Shown here piece after piece: positions 11,581 through 21,559 of a stretch of 64,000 bases of DNA; the first letter of the stretch is position 1; each line of letters starts with the position of its first letter. The DNA comes from Branchiostoma floridae (Eukaryota; Chordata; Leptocardii; Amphioxiformes; Branchiostomatidae). Position numbers and translations under genes: made by a program. The notes below the pieces were generated by a model, which made no database searches, was not told the DNA's origin, and worked only from the letters and a program-made list of their open reading frames with translations. The stretch covers positions 2,035,644-2,099,643 of the forward strand of contig NC_049989.1 in NCBI RefSeq assembly GCF_000003815.2, written 5' to 3'.

Positions 11581-12816
11581 AAACTGTCCGCTCCAAACGA
11601 TCGGTGGTCCTGAGCTAGAGCAGGCGCTGCAAGCTGCACCTCTTCTGCATCTTTCACCACTTTCCAAGACACTCAGATGGTGGCCTTGTAGCAGGACTGT
11701 CTCCAGCTTTTTCCATCCCACTCATTGTCTGAAAGGCCATATTGTTGATTATCCATGTTAAAAGTGTCATTTTCAGCTTATAAAAAGTAGATTTTCAACA
11801 GTTCAGATTTTTGGGACGGATGGGGTTATATTTTTCCCGTCCCAACAAACAAAAAAGGGACGGGTCCTGGAGACAGCCCTGCCTTGTGGTTAATGTTCTT
11901 GACTCAGAACTTAGACGTACTGAGTTTGAATCCTGAAACTGTCGGCTCCAAACGATTGGTGGTCCTAAGCTAGAGCAGGCGCTGCAAGCTGCACCTCTTG
12001 TGCATCTTTCACCACTTTCCAAGACACTCATGGTGGCCTTGTAGCAGTACTGTCACCAGCTTTTTTTTCATCCCATTCATTGTTTGGAAGGCCATATTGT
12101 TGATTTTCCATGTTAAAAGTGTAATTTTCAGCTTATAAAAAGTAGATTTTCAACAGTTCAGATTTTTGGGATGGATGGGGTTATATTTTTCCGATCCCAA
12201 CAAGCAAATTTCCGTCCTAGGACGGAGGGACGGGTCCTGGAGACAGCCCTGCCTTGTGGTTAATGTTCTTGACTCAGAACTTAGACGTACTGAGTTTGAA
12301 TCCTGAAACTGTCCTCTCCAAACGATTGGTGGTCCTGAGCTAGAGCAGGCGCTGCAAGCTGCACCTCTTGTGCATCTTTCACCACTTTCCAAGACACTGA
12401 TGGTGGCCTTGTAGCAGGACTGTCTCCAGCTTTTTCCATCCCACTCATTGTTTGGAAGGCCATATTGTTGATTATCCATGTTAAAAGTGTCATTTTAAGC
12501 TTATAAAAAGTAGATTTTCAACATTTTAGATTTTTGGGACATATAGGGTAATATTTTTCCTGTCGTAACAAGTAAATTTCCGTCCTAGGACGGAGGGACG
12601 GGTCCTGGAGACAGCCCTGCCTTGTGGTTAATGTTCTTGACTCAGAACTTAGACTTACTGAGTTTGAATCCTGAAACTGTCCTCTCCAAACGATCGGTGG
12701 TCCTGAGCTAGAGCAGGCGCTGCAAGCTGCACCTCTTCTGCATCCTTCACCACTTTCCAAGACACTCATGGTGGCCTAGTGGTTTGGGTTGTTGACTCAG
12801 AACCTAGAGATACTGA
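11581..12816. repeat. Tandem array of about 370-bp units with SINE-like heads
   Basis: Units start with 'aaactgtccgctccaaacga' at 11581, 11936, 12306 and 12674 (periods 355, 370, 368; the last partial). Each holds 'gctagagcaggcgctgcaag', a 'gacggatggggttat' block and a run GTGGTTAATGTTCTTGACTC ... GAGTTTGAATCC that resembles tRNA A/B boxes. Tandem amplification of a SINE plus flank is likely. Confidence 0.85.
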
Positions 12817-13390
12817 GTAATCAGGGCTCGAAATACTTTTTTCTGCATACCTGCGCTGGTGCAGGTAACATTAAAAATTACCTGCACCAGACAAATTTTA
12901 GCTGCACCACAATGAATTTAGGAAGTATGGATCTTACTAAAATTGTTCAGGAACCATTGCTACTTTTTCTTTCATACTATTTATGTATAAAACCCAGCAC
13001 ATGGACCAGTGCAGGTTAGGTGAAGGTAGACATCAGAAATACCTGCACAGCTTCATTTTTACCTGCACTAACTTGCATATGCAGGTGGTATTTTGAGCCC
13101 TGGAGTTTGAATCCTAGACAGGTCCTCATATAGTTCCCTTGGAAAAGCCACTTAACACCATTTGCCTCATTAGACTTACATTGTAGGTGTAAATGAGTTG
13201 GCTTCGGCTAGGGCCATTGCTCAGATAGGACACATGGAGGTCCCACCTTGAGCGCATTAACGAACCCACCGCATGTACATGTATCAAGAAGAGTAGGGGT
13301 CCATCCCAGTGTGAATGGATCAAATAAGTCTGTCGGGATATAGAGCTTGTAGTCTTCAGTACAAGCTTGGTGTGTTATGCCATGAGTTGG
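12768..13390 (+). mobile_element. tRNA-derived SINE split by a MITE
   Basis: Left part holds a perfect A box (TGGCCTAGTGG, 12772-12782). The right part resumes at GTTTGAATCC (13105) as B box, then 'gttcccttggaaaagccact' and a tail ending 'ggtgtgttatgcc'. The break is filled by the 12819-13102 element. Confidence 0.7.
12819..13102. mobile_element. MITE inserted in a SINE, GAGT target duplication
   Basis: Ends AGGGCTCGAAATAC / GTATTTTGAGCCCT are inverted repeats; the interior is rich in 'acctgcac' and 'ggtgcagg'. GAGT occurs at 12815-12818 and 13103-13106, and removing the element restores the uninterrupted ACTGAGTTTGAATCC of the neighbouring array. Confidence 0.75.
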
Positions 13391-13708
13391 TTTACTGTGT
13401 ATACCTGCCTAAGTGCCTAGGCCAGAGACTGGCCGCTCCTCTCTGTTAGAAGTTTCCAGGTTGCACATGGAGGTCCCACCTTGAGCGCATTAAAGAACCC
13501 ACTGCATATACATGTATCAAGAAGAGTAGGGGTCCGTCCTGGCCTGAATGGATCATATAAGTCTGTCTGGTTATGCAGCTTTTAATCTTCAGTAAAAGCT
13601 GATGTGTTATGCCATGAGTCGGTTTACTGCGTATGCCTGCCTACCTGCCTAAGTGCCTAGGCCAGAGACTGGCCCCTTGCTCCTCTCCGTTACAAGTTTC
13701 CAGGTTGC
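13230..13708 (+). repeat. Tandem duplication of the SINE tail (226 bp)
   Basis: 'cacatggaggtcccaccttg' at 13230 and 13456 begin two copies that run through 'aagaagagtaggggtcc' and 'gccagagactggcc'. Confidence 0.85.
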
Positions 13709-13979
13709 ACAGTCCTTTGCACTTGTATACAATACTTGCACTTGCACTGCGTATACAATACAAAAAAGGCTAACTTTCAAAGACACTCTCCTTAATGTGC
13801 CTGTTAAACACCTTTGGCCTAAAAGTTAATTTTTTAGTCAAAGACTTTGCATTTATTTTTACCCACCCTCTGGTTAGTCACCACACATTTAGCTTGCCAA
13901 TCAGAGTGCCTACATAATCATAAAACCTTGAGAAAATAAAAGTCTGCAGTTTGTTTTTATTTCGAGATGGTCGCAGCGA

Positions 13980-14094
13980 TATAACTACTTCTAAGCACTG
14001 TACTTGACAAGAAATGTGGCATAGATTGGGCCAAGGTGTTACTAGGGAGAGTTTTAAGAGTTAATTAGGAGAGCCAGGGTCCGCCGTCAGGCAG
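13980..14094. promoter_or_regulatory. Short repeat-poor island
   Basis: Contains GAGTTAATTAGGAG and GGTGTTACT; may be the left part of a regulatory stretch continuing to 14250 (GCAATTACCATAATGG, CACTTATTAAGGTGATCG). Weak. Confidence 0.22.
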
Positions 14095-14162
14095 TTGATG
14101 GTCTGAAGATGAGTCCTCCTGGACCGAAGCATCAGTCGGAAAATAAAGCTATATTGGGTTGC
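14095..14162 (+). mobile_element. Penelope-like element end with hammerhead-like motif
   Basis: CTGAAGATGAGTCC-TCCT-GGACCGAAGC followed by 'cagtcggaaaataaagc'. The stem-forming GTCC/GGAC and flanking CTGA...GAA resemble the degenerate hammerhead motif at Penelope-like element ends, with an AATAAA signal. Confidence 0.4.
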
Positions 14163-14654
14163 AATTACCATAATGGAAGCGATAGACTGTTAAACCCACC
14201 CCTTGGTACTAGAAAAATGCACCCTTACGCCGCCCTAACGAACAACACTTATTAAGGTGATCGCTTTCTGGTCATTCAGTAAAAGGTCATGGAAAAATAG
14301 AGGGTCCATGTTTCATTCAGTAGGTCACAAAAATAGCCTGCAAAGAACTTCATCTGACGATGAAGAATCACTCCTGTTTCAAGTACATTTGTTATACCTG
14401 AAAGTTAATGTATTCATTGGGATTGAATACAATGAATTGATGAATGACATTTTATTTAGTGTCTTGCAGTTTGTGGAAGGATTGACATAACAGGTGACTA
14501 TCACCTTTTCATGATGCTAACCCAGAGGTCAGACTGAAAGGTTCAAACCACTCACACCTGGAAGGACCAGCCTTCTCAAAATTTTTTATAAGTATGGTGG
14601 GATCAAGGAAGTTAATGCTCAAGTTTTTTCCTTGCTTTAAACATGGGACCTCTG

Positions 14655-14856
14655 GCTTTGTGCCCCATGGGAGAGAACATCCCTAACCAAAGCTAGGAAG
14701 TCACTTTCACCAGGGCCCAGTGAGGAAATATGATTGTTGTGTAAAGTGCCTTTCTCAAGGGCACAACTTTGGTGCTTAAATTTCCATCAGGGATTCGAAC
14801 ACAGAACCTGTAGATTTTAAGTCAAGACCTATCGCCCAGTGACCACCATGCCATGT
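14655..14856 (-). mobile_element. tRNA-derived SINE, minus orientation
   Basis: On the minus strand: TGGCATGGTGGTCACTGG, then a near-perfect B box TGTTCGAATCCC, and 'gcccttgagaaaggcactt' of the same SINE body. Confidence 0.7.
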
Positions 14857-14960
14857 TAACTTCTGTTTGAAGCACGGTAGTCTCCAGGACCTATCCCTTC
14901 GTCTTGGAACGGAAATTTGCTTGTTGGGACAAAGAAACATTAGTTCACCTATCCATCCCA
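14857..14960. repeat. Copy of the CCGTCC...GGGACGG dispersed repeat
   Basis: 'gtctccaggacctatccctt' and 'ggaacggaaatttgcttgtt' match units at 11820-12600 and 43322-43640. Confidence 0.65.
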
Positions 14961-15009
14961 AAAATTGGAACTTCAGGACATGGAATTGATGAAATTGTAT
15001 TTTTGTAAG

Positions 15010-16110
15010 CTTTAGAATGACAGATTAAACTAGAGTTCGGCGACCTCATACCTCCATGAATATTTAGAGCTTTTGTTAATTTCATGCAAATGACTTAACA
15101 TTAACATGATTTATGTATGGTGTTGTTCATCATTGAATAACGTACAGTACACGTCACAAGTAAAATTCCCAATTCAGATCATTAATCATTAAGTTGTTTT
15201 GCAATTTTTGCATAAATTATGCAAATAAGTTCCTCATTTGCATATTTGATATCTGCATATGTTCCACAGATTATAATTAACAAGTGTTACATTTATCGAA
15301 GTCTAGTTATTGCAAACAATGGAATTATACAATTTCCTCATTAATTATGTAAATTAAGTCCTCATTTGCATAAAATGCATATCATTATGAACATCTTTGC
15401 CCAAGCTACCTGCATACCTAAAATGCAGGCAATCCGTCGTTCCTTTCTGCAGTTATCCTCTTTGGAGTGTCTTGACAAAAACGCTCCTGCAGTTCCACAA
15501 TTGAATGTTAGGGGACTGAAACTTGCCCCACTTTGTCATGACGCTAAAGGCTATCTACCACATAAATGTCACGACCATATCACGTCCGGGACAAGAGATA
15601 CATTGAAAAAACTGCTATGATAGATTATTCTCATTAATTATGCAAATGTACTCCTATTTTGCATAATTAGTATTTTATCTTGTACAACATTGTCTAAGGT
15701 ACCTGCATATCAAAAATCATAAAAATCCGTTGTTCCCTTCTGGAATTATCGTCTTCAGAAGTTTTTGACAAAAATGCCCCTGCTATCCTAAACCCGGACG
15801 CTAGGGGGCCCAAACTTATGTCATTTCTTCCTGAGCACAAGAGCTATCTAACACCCCAAAATCGTGACCATAGCATGCTCAGAACACCGAGATAGCAAAC
15901 CCGGAAGTTGCGCTGCAGTACCAAGGGAAGCCGCTAGGGGGCCCAAAATCTAATCATTTCCAGCTTTCATCACACACTACCAACACACCAAGTATGAAAC
16001 CAAGTCACCTTGCCGTTCTTGAGTTATCTTGTTTACAAACACACAGACACACAGACAGACAAATGCTGGGTAAAATATAACCTCCATGACATTTCATGGA
16101 GGTAACATTG
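15010..16110 (+). mobile_element. Dispersed non-coding element ending in GGAGGTA hairpin
   Basis: Contains AT-rich 'cattaattatgcaaat' blocks, two related 200- to 300-base units (15370-15610, 15700-15895) and 'ctagggggcccaaaatc', 'cttgagttatcttgtttac', (ACAG)n. It ends with ACCTCCATG-ACATTT-CATGGAGGT. Related copies: 3495-3720 (reverse) and 44525-44665. Class unknown; a terminal hairpin is compatible with a Helitron-like element, but no TC/CTRR ends are visible. Confidence 0.6.
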
Positions 16111-16117
16111 AAATTAA

Positions 16118-16205
16118 TAGCATCGATTCCCACGATCCACGGCTGCAAAAGCAAATCGCTATATCCACCCAGCGCGTAGACCGCTCGGCCACGCTAGCTG
16201 ATTGC
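16118..16205 (-). mobile_element. tRNA-like SINE head, minus orientation
   Basis: Minus strand reads 'gctagcgtggccgagcggtc', a Ser/Leu-tRNA-like A-box region, then a damaged B box (GTGGGAATCG). Acceptor-stem halves do not pair, so it is not a functional tRNA. Confidence 0.45.
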
Positions 16206-16454
16206 GTAATCGTGTGTATAGAAGGGCTGTAAGAAGAGTTTGGTTAAATTGACCGATCCATCCATACATCCATGCAAACCAAACCGTTGATGAACGGTTG
16301 AACGAACGGCTTCTCTCGCCTCTAAGCCTATGCTACGCACCGGCAAAAATATTTAGAGCTGGAGACAGCCCTGGTTTATGACCTAATAGTTAAACTAGGA
16401 TGTAAAAGTAATGGTGTTTGTGAGTTGTTTATTTATTTGTGTGTTGTTGCCTAG

Positions 16455-16540
16455 GTAACTCCATGGTGACCAGGTACGACTCCTATGACAGCCTGTCATC
16501 GGATCAGAGCAGCCAGGAGGATGACCACTGGCTTTCTCAG
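16455..16540 (+). CDS. BCAS3: BCAS3 exon (first one visible; internal)
   Basis: Internal coding exon of a BCAS3 orthologue. After a pyrimidine-rich tract ending CTAG, the exon begins with two bases that complete a split codon. It then reads N-S-M-V-T-R-Y-D-S-Y-D-S-L-S-S-D and ends at W-L-S-Q before a consensus GTGAGT donor (16541). The Ser/Asp-rich stretch followed by WLSQ is what I remember of vertebrate BCAS3 just before its conserved GPHRRLWMGP block, which the next exon encodes. BCAS3 is a cytosolic WD40 beta-propeller protein that binds microtubules and intermediate filaments and, with PHAF1, is recruited to the forming autophagosome. The propeller exons lie upstream, outside the window or unrecognised. 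The ATG at 16463 is an internal Met, not a start. The preceding intron spans at least 16.4 kb. Confidence 0.85.
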
Positions 16541-16999
16541 GTGAGTCACAGCCTTGACCTTCAGAGCACACTGAGTTAATTTTGTGGATGCCTGGTCGGA
16601 CATTGTTAAGGGCATCTCATATGAGGATGAACTGAACTGACTGAACTGAACTGAACATGCTCTGGAGACACCATGCAAAAGTAATGCGTGAGGATGGAAA
16701 AAAAAGGAGTAAAATCATTTTTTTATAGTTGGAAAATTGTTGACCTTTTGTAGTCAGTATATTGTACTGGTAGAAGTATGTAGTGTCTAATTATACTTCT
16801 GCAAGGGTCCCTGACACGAGTGGGCAGCTTTTGGTGAGGCTGCACACTTTAAGGTTCTTCTTCAGGGTGTCAAGTTGACTATTGATTCAGTTCTTGTTAA
16901 ACATGAACTTATTGAATTTCTTAAACTCTTCAACTGAAGTCATACATCCGTGTTTTTTTACACCTGGCTAGAGCAAAGAAAGTTGTACTAATTTGCGTT

Positions 17000-17100
17000 T
17001 CCCAAGGACAAAATATCTGTCCAGGAACACAAGGAATAGAACCCAAGCCCTCACAATCTCGTGTATACTAGCCTAGCTACTAGGCCACTCGATGCCATGT
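17000..17100 (-). mobile_element. tRNA-derived SINE head, minus orientation
   Basis: Minus strand: perfect A box TGGCCTAGTAG, then GGGTTCTATTCC as B box and 'gtccttgggaaa' of the common body. Confidence 0.6.
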
Positions 17101-17104
17101 ACAC

Positions 17105-17402
17105 TTACTCCTAAAACTGCTGTCAAAGTCCTGCCTGCGCCTGATAGGCGCATAGGCGGCACCCATCTCCATTTCAGTAGCCTTGGGCCACACAATTTTG
17201 TGTAATCACTACAGCAACTGGGGCTACTCCACCGGTAGTGGTGTGTGTTCAACTTCCATACTCCTTCCCGAATGCTGAATGCTAATCAGAGAAAGCAGCA
17301 TGTGCCATTTTTAAAGTCTTTCGTATGACTCGGCCGGGGATTGAACTCGCGACCTTCCGAATGCAAGACGAACACTCTACCCACCCAGCCACTGCACCGG
17401 TG
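17105..17402 (-). mobile_element. tRNA-Ala-like SINE, minus orientation
   Basis: Minus strand: GTGGCTGGGTGGGTAGAGTG, an anticodon arm with TTGCA (Ala-TGC-like), and GGTCGCGAGTTCAATCCCCG. The first and last seven bases of the cloverleaf do not pair and a 200-base non-tRNA body follows, so this is a SINE rather than a gene. Confidence 0.7.
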
Positions 17403-17404
17403 AC

Positions 17405-17880
17405 ACTGCTGAGGAGATGTTAACGACAGAACATCTTGGCCGCCCCTCAAACGGTCCTCTGGAATCCTTCCCAGTCCGGGTTGACTTAAGATTTAGGTCA
17501 GAAGAGTTCCTGACTTCATCCCAATTACGGTTTAACCCCTTCTGCCTTGTCTTTTGCGAGACAAATGGTCGGATCCACACTCGTAAGTGTCTTTCCTACC
17601 ACTTTGGCCGAGCACTTTGGGACGGCCACTGGCCATTAACTAGACGAGAGCACACTTAGGAAGCATTTGTGTGAAATTAAACGGCTCAAGGCTGCCTTAC
17701 AGTTCATCTTGCTAATGTAACCCTGTAGTCTACTTGTTTGAAATATAGATGTGCAGGCTGGGACCCAGCAGTTACTGGTCCTCACTGCGGGGCCATTGGA
17801 AAGGATTGGATGCACTGTGACTACGCCTACATTACAATGAGGCAATTGGTGCAGTCTAAGATCCCTCAACATCCGTTTAC
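17405..17880. promoter_or_regulatory. Repeat-poor island in BCAS3 intron
   Basis: CpG-bearing stretch with 'ccactggccattaactagac' and 'cccaattacggtttaac'. No known repeat; regulatory role only inferred. Confidence 0.25.
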
Positions 17881-18199
17881 ATTATATTGTATTTTGTAAG
17901 TATATATACAGTAGAAGCCGCTTAATTGCACGGCCTATTTGGCGCAATTATCCGGCTGGTGCAATAATGCGAAGTTATCTAGCTGGACCGCACCGGTTTG
18001 GGATTTTGAGATTCTGTGCAGTTAACAGAAGTGTGCGTTAATCCGATGTGCAATTAACTGACTTCCTCTGTACTGTGAAGCTTACAATAATTATTGCCAA
18101 AAGCAGTTACTCAAGCAACTGGATATGATTTAGGAAACGGCCAGACATTTCAAGTAGTGTCCACTAGATTTTGTCAGTGACACTGAAGTGATCTGTTAC

Positions 18200-19545
18200 A
18201 ATAATTGTTGACAGTGTTCTACTGGGAACTGATTAAGAACATGTTACCTGCAAAAGCTAGGTTTAAGTTTCAGTTAGAAGAGCTTACTTGGCTAGTTCTT
18301 TTACTTTTTTTATTGACAGTGTTTGTCTACTAGAATTGTTTAAAAAAACATATTAAAAGAAAAAACAATTGTGTGATATCTATCACTCTACTGGAAGCTC
18401 AGAGAAAAATGTTCCCTACCAAAATTGTAATAGGTTAGATTAAGAGCTTACTTGGCTATTTATTCTGCACTTTTAAAAAGTTCCAAGTGAATCATATATC
18501 ATATGTAAGATGTTTGGAAAAAAAATACTAAAAGGAAAAAACATTTATGTGATAACTTTTAACAATGTTCTACAGGGAGCTGAGAAAAAAACACGTAAAA
18601 TCTAGTTTAGAAAAGCTTATTTGGATATTTCTTCTGCACTCCTTAAAAGTCCCACGTGAATCTAAGATGTTTGAAAAAAAAACATACTAAAAGAAAAAAA
18701 CAATCATGTGTTAACTGTTTACATTAATTCTTCTGTTGGGAGCTAAGAGAAAAATGTTCCCTGCAAATTCTAGGTTAAAAGAGATTACTTGGCCATTTCT
18801 TCTGCAATACAACAAACTGAGTGCAAGATGTTTGAAGAAAAACATACGAAAAGAAAAACACATTTGTGTGATAACTGTTAACATTGATTGTTCTACTGGG
18901 AGCTCAGAGAAAATGGTTCCTGCAAAATCTAGGTTTAACTTGGAAGATTTTCCTTGGCTATTTCTTCTGTACTTCTAAAAAGTCCCACATGATGTTTGGA
19001 GAAAAAAAAACAATTATGTGATACCTGTTTACATGGATTGTTATGCTGGGAGCTCAGACAAATGTTCCCTGTAAAATCTACATGTAGGATAGAGAAGCTT
19101 ACTTGGATATTTCTTCTTCACTTCTTTAAAGTCCCTCTTGAAAGTAAGATGTTTGAAGAAAAATGTTTCCTACACGAAAAAAAATAATTGTGATAACTGT
19201 TTACATGCTGGGATCTCAGAAAAAATGTCCCCGCAGGATCTAACGACAGCAGTGGCATAATGCTTTAGTATATATACTTGTGAAAGGAAAAAAAAACAAT
19301 TGACCATGTGATAAATGTTTACATGGCTTGTAATGCTTAGAGCTCAGAAAAATGTTCCCCTGTATATAAAAAAAACATATTAGAAAAAAAAACAATTGTG
19401 TAATAACTGTTTACAACTGTTCTACTGGGAGCTCATAAAAGTGTTCTCTGTAAAATCTAGCATAGAGAAGCTTTCACTTGGCTATTTCTTGTGCACTTCT
19501 AAAAAGTCCCACATGAATGTGAGATGTTTGAAGAAAAAGAAAAAA
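18200..19545. repeat. Tandem array of about nine 150- to 190-bp units
   Basis: Unit core: 'ctactgggagctcagag', 'atgttccctgcaaaatctag', 'cttacttggctatttcttct', 'aaagtcccacatgaat' and an A-rich stretch. Unit starts near 18226, 18390, 18574, 18737, 18897, 19048, 19209, 19338 and 19428. Units are clearly diverged, so the array is old. Confidence 0.85.
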
Positions 19546-19794
19546 AATTGACTGCGTTTTCTCTGAGCTACTGGTTAACTTGCGCCAGTTAATGGCAGCA
19601 GTGCTACAGTAATTGCCGGGTCCCCGCTGGATCTAACGACAGCAGTGGCAAGATGCCTGGTTAAGTGTTAGCTCATGTAAAGTGGCTCAGTGGACATTGG
19701 CACTCCGTTAGGACTACCCCGCGAACTTTGCTCCGACTCATCAGTGGTGCACGTCTTGGTCTTGATTTGTGTCAATTGCCCTCATCAGCTGCTG

Positions 19795-19940
19795 ACAAGA
19801 TTCTTGCACCAAGCTAACTACCCAAGGCTTAGGGGAGACACTGGGCACAATCAGCTTAAGTGTGAGCGGGGCAGCATGGGATGTTCTGAGGGAATTTTAA
19901 ACAGCTACCTGGGCAGAATTGCAGGCCAAACTTTGGCCTG
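19795..19940. promoter_or_regulatory. Duplicated GC-rich element, copy 1
   Basis: About 146 bases repeated at 20112-20262. Contains CTTAAGTGTGAGC (19855-19867), which overlaps an Nkx2-type core (TTAAGTG) with a T-box half-site-like AGTGTGA, and the palindrome GGCCAAACTTTGGCC. Function inferred only from motif content and retention of both copies. Confidence 0.35.
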
Positions 19941-20111
19941 TAATTTTTGGTGGATATGACAGTTGACACAACACAAGTCATGTAAATGCAAGTTCATAAA
20001 CAAAGAAATTACATGTACTGGTAGCACACAGAAACCAGCCCATTATCATTAGTAGTATGTATAGTACCTTTGCCAAGAGGGTTATGTTTTTTATGCTGTT
20101 TGTTTGTGGAC

Positions 20112-20262
20112 AGGATTCTTGCACCAAGCTAACTACCGAGAGGCTTAGAGGAGACACTGGGCACAATCAGCTTAAGTGTGAGCGGGGCCGGGGCAGCATG
20201 GGAGGTTCTGAGGGAATTTTAAACAGCTGCCTGGGCAGAATTGCCGGCCAAAGTTTGGCCTG
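20112..20262. promoter_or_regulatory. Duplicated GC-rich element, copy 2
   Basis: Near-identical to copy 1, with CTTAAGTGTGAGC at 20171-20183 and a 6-base GGGGCC insertion after it. Confidence 0.35.
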
Positions 20263-20574
20263 AGTGTATGTTCTGTTCACATGTCAGTTGACACTCAATG
20301 AATATAGGTTCAACTTGATAAAGATGATTTTGAACACACTGCCAACCTGTCATTCTGTGCTGTTACATTTTTTTTATGTCGGAATCCAGGAAGAATAGAC
20401 CAGACATTCTAGTCTAATGGCTTTCAAATAAACATCAATCAAATGTCAACCAATGTGGAAATAACTGAAGAATACAAACAGACGTGTATAGTATCTCCGT
20501 ACACAGAAGTGATAGATGAATATTTTGTATATTTTTTCCTCAGTGAATAGTTTCATCAGTTTGGTACGACACTG

Positions 20575-20645
20575 AAAAAGAGACTCTTTTTACATTGCTT
20601 TATTCTCACCGACGTTTCTGTGACCATCTGTCACCTTCTTTAGGG
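20575..20645 (-). mobile_element. Penelope-like or LINE 3' end, minus orientation
   Basis: Minus strand: 'gaagaaggtgacagatggtc', 'cagaaacgtcggtgagaata', AATAAAG. The stem GTGAC/GTCAC with GAAACGTCGG is the common end motif of such elements. Confidence 0.45.
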
Positions 20646-20754
20646 CAATTCTGGCTCACATTGTTCTGTTCACAGTTCAGATGCGGACAAAAAATGTTAA
20701 GTATTTGGTTTGGTTTGGTTTGATTTGATATAGATCTCCATTAGTGACTGGACA

Positions 20755-20965
20755 CCATCGCACGTGTGCTGGGTTCTTTAACATGCGTGGGATGTGTCTC
20801 TCCCAACACACGGAACCTCCATTTAACGTCCTATCAGAGGGACAGCACTAGCCGAAGCTATGTACTCATTTTCACCTGAGGAAAGTGAGGAAAGCTGTGT
20901 AAAGTGCCTTTCCCAAGGGCACAAGATCGTTGACGCGGCAGGATTCAAACTTGTCTGGTCCAGAA
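20755..20965 (-). mobile_element. SINE body, minus orientation
   Basis: Contains 'gtgcctttcccaagggcaca' and ends at a B-box-like GTTTGAATCCTG (minus strand); the body 'ggttctttaacatgcgtggg' is part of the same family. Confidence 0.7.
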
Positions 20966-21069
20966 CCATTTTTTACACATTGCCACGCAATCTCACATAT
21001 GTACAGACAGCATTATGAAAAATATTTGCAATGTATGGAGTGTAAAACATATATTTTTTCCAATTTCAG

Positions 21070-21251
21070 GTTGAGATGGTGACCCACGCCGGCCCCCACC
21101 GCAGGCTGTGGATGGGTCCGCAGTTCTCCTTCAAGACATTCCAGACCAACACAGCGGTCCTGTCCTCCAACTCCTCGGCTCTGCTGGGCCAGAGTCCTGA
21201 CGCTAACACTGTGGATGTGCTGGCAGAGGAGCTGGATCTGCAGAGTCTCAG
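21070..21251 (+). CDS. BCAS3: BCAS3 exon with the conserved LWMGPQF block
   Basis: Preceded by TTTCAG and in phase with the previous exon (phase 0). It encodes VEMVTHAGPHRRLWMGPQF followed by a Ser/Asn-rich linker and AEELDLQSLR. The first 20 residues are the most conserved part of the BCAS3 C-terminal region and give the identification. The exon must end at CTCAG (21251): the leftover AG joins the A of the next exon to make Arg, giving SLR-VQPVRS, matching the SLR-IQPVRS junction I recall in vertebrates. The donor is therefore AG|GCAAGG, a GC-AG intron rather than GT-AG. A tandem copy of the last 31 or so bases, donor included, lies at 21387-21428. The following intron is filled with a CCCTG-type minisatellite. 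Confidence 0.9.
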
Positions 21252-21257
21252 GCAAGG
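21252..21257 (+). other. GC-AG intron donor of BCAS3
   Basis: The bases AG|GCAAGG follow the exon end. No GT near this point keeps the frame with the next exon, whose first base must complete an AG-started codon. Strong surrounding complementarity to U1 (AG|GCAAG) is typical of the minor GC-AG class of introns. Confidence 0.75.
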
Positions 21258-21386
21258 AACAAAACTGTTCTATTTTATGTCTTAGGCCATGTTTATTTTG
21301 TTGTATGGATGACATCCTCTGATGACTCCAAAACTGATCCTAGTGTAGAAAGATGAAAAAGTTTGCCATGATGAAATCTAAGAGTC

Positions 21387-21428
21387 TGGCTGAGGAGCTG
21401 GACCTGCAGAGTCTCAGGCAAGGAACAG
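21387..21428 (+). repeat. Copy of a BCAS3 exon tail plus donor
   Basis: About 40 bases almost identical to 21221-21262: they encode AEELDLQSLR and run through the AG|GCAAGGAAC donor region, with only a few substitutions. No acceptor-like AG with a pyrimidine tract stands directly before it, so it is probably a non-functional duplicate. Confidence 0.8.
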
Positions 21429-21559
21429 ATCACAGAGTCGTTCTTTTTTTATGTGTGAAAGGTGAGCAGAAACAGTCTCCTGGCTCCTGGAACTCAAACC
21501 CAGGCTGCCAGATCACAAACTCAACGCCGTAACCACTATGCCAAAAGGGTCAGACACCT

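Noticed and set aside
12150-12769. Minus-strand frames with SSGPPIVW peptides
   Set aside because: The same peptide recurs in every unit of the 370-bp array.
17325-17402. tRNA-Ala gene on the minus strand
   Set aside because: A and B boxes are good but the acceptor stem does not pair and a SINE body follows.
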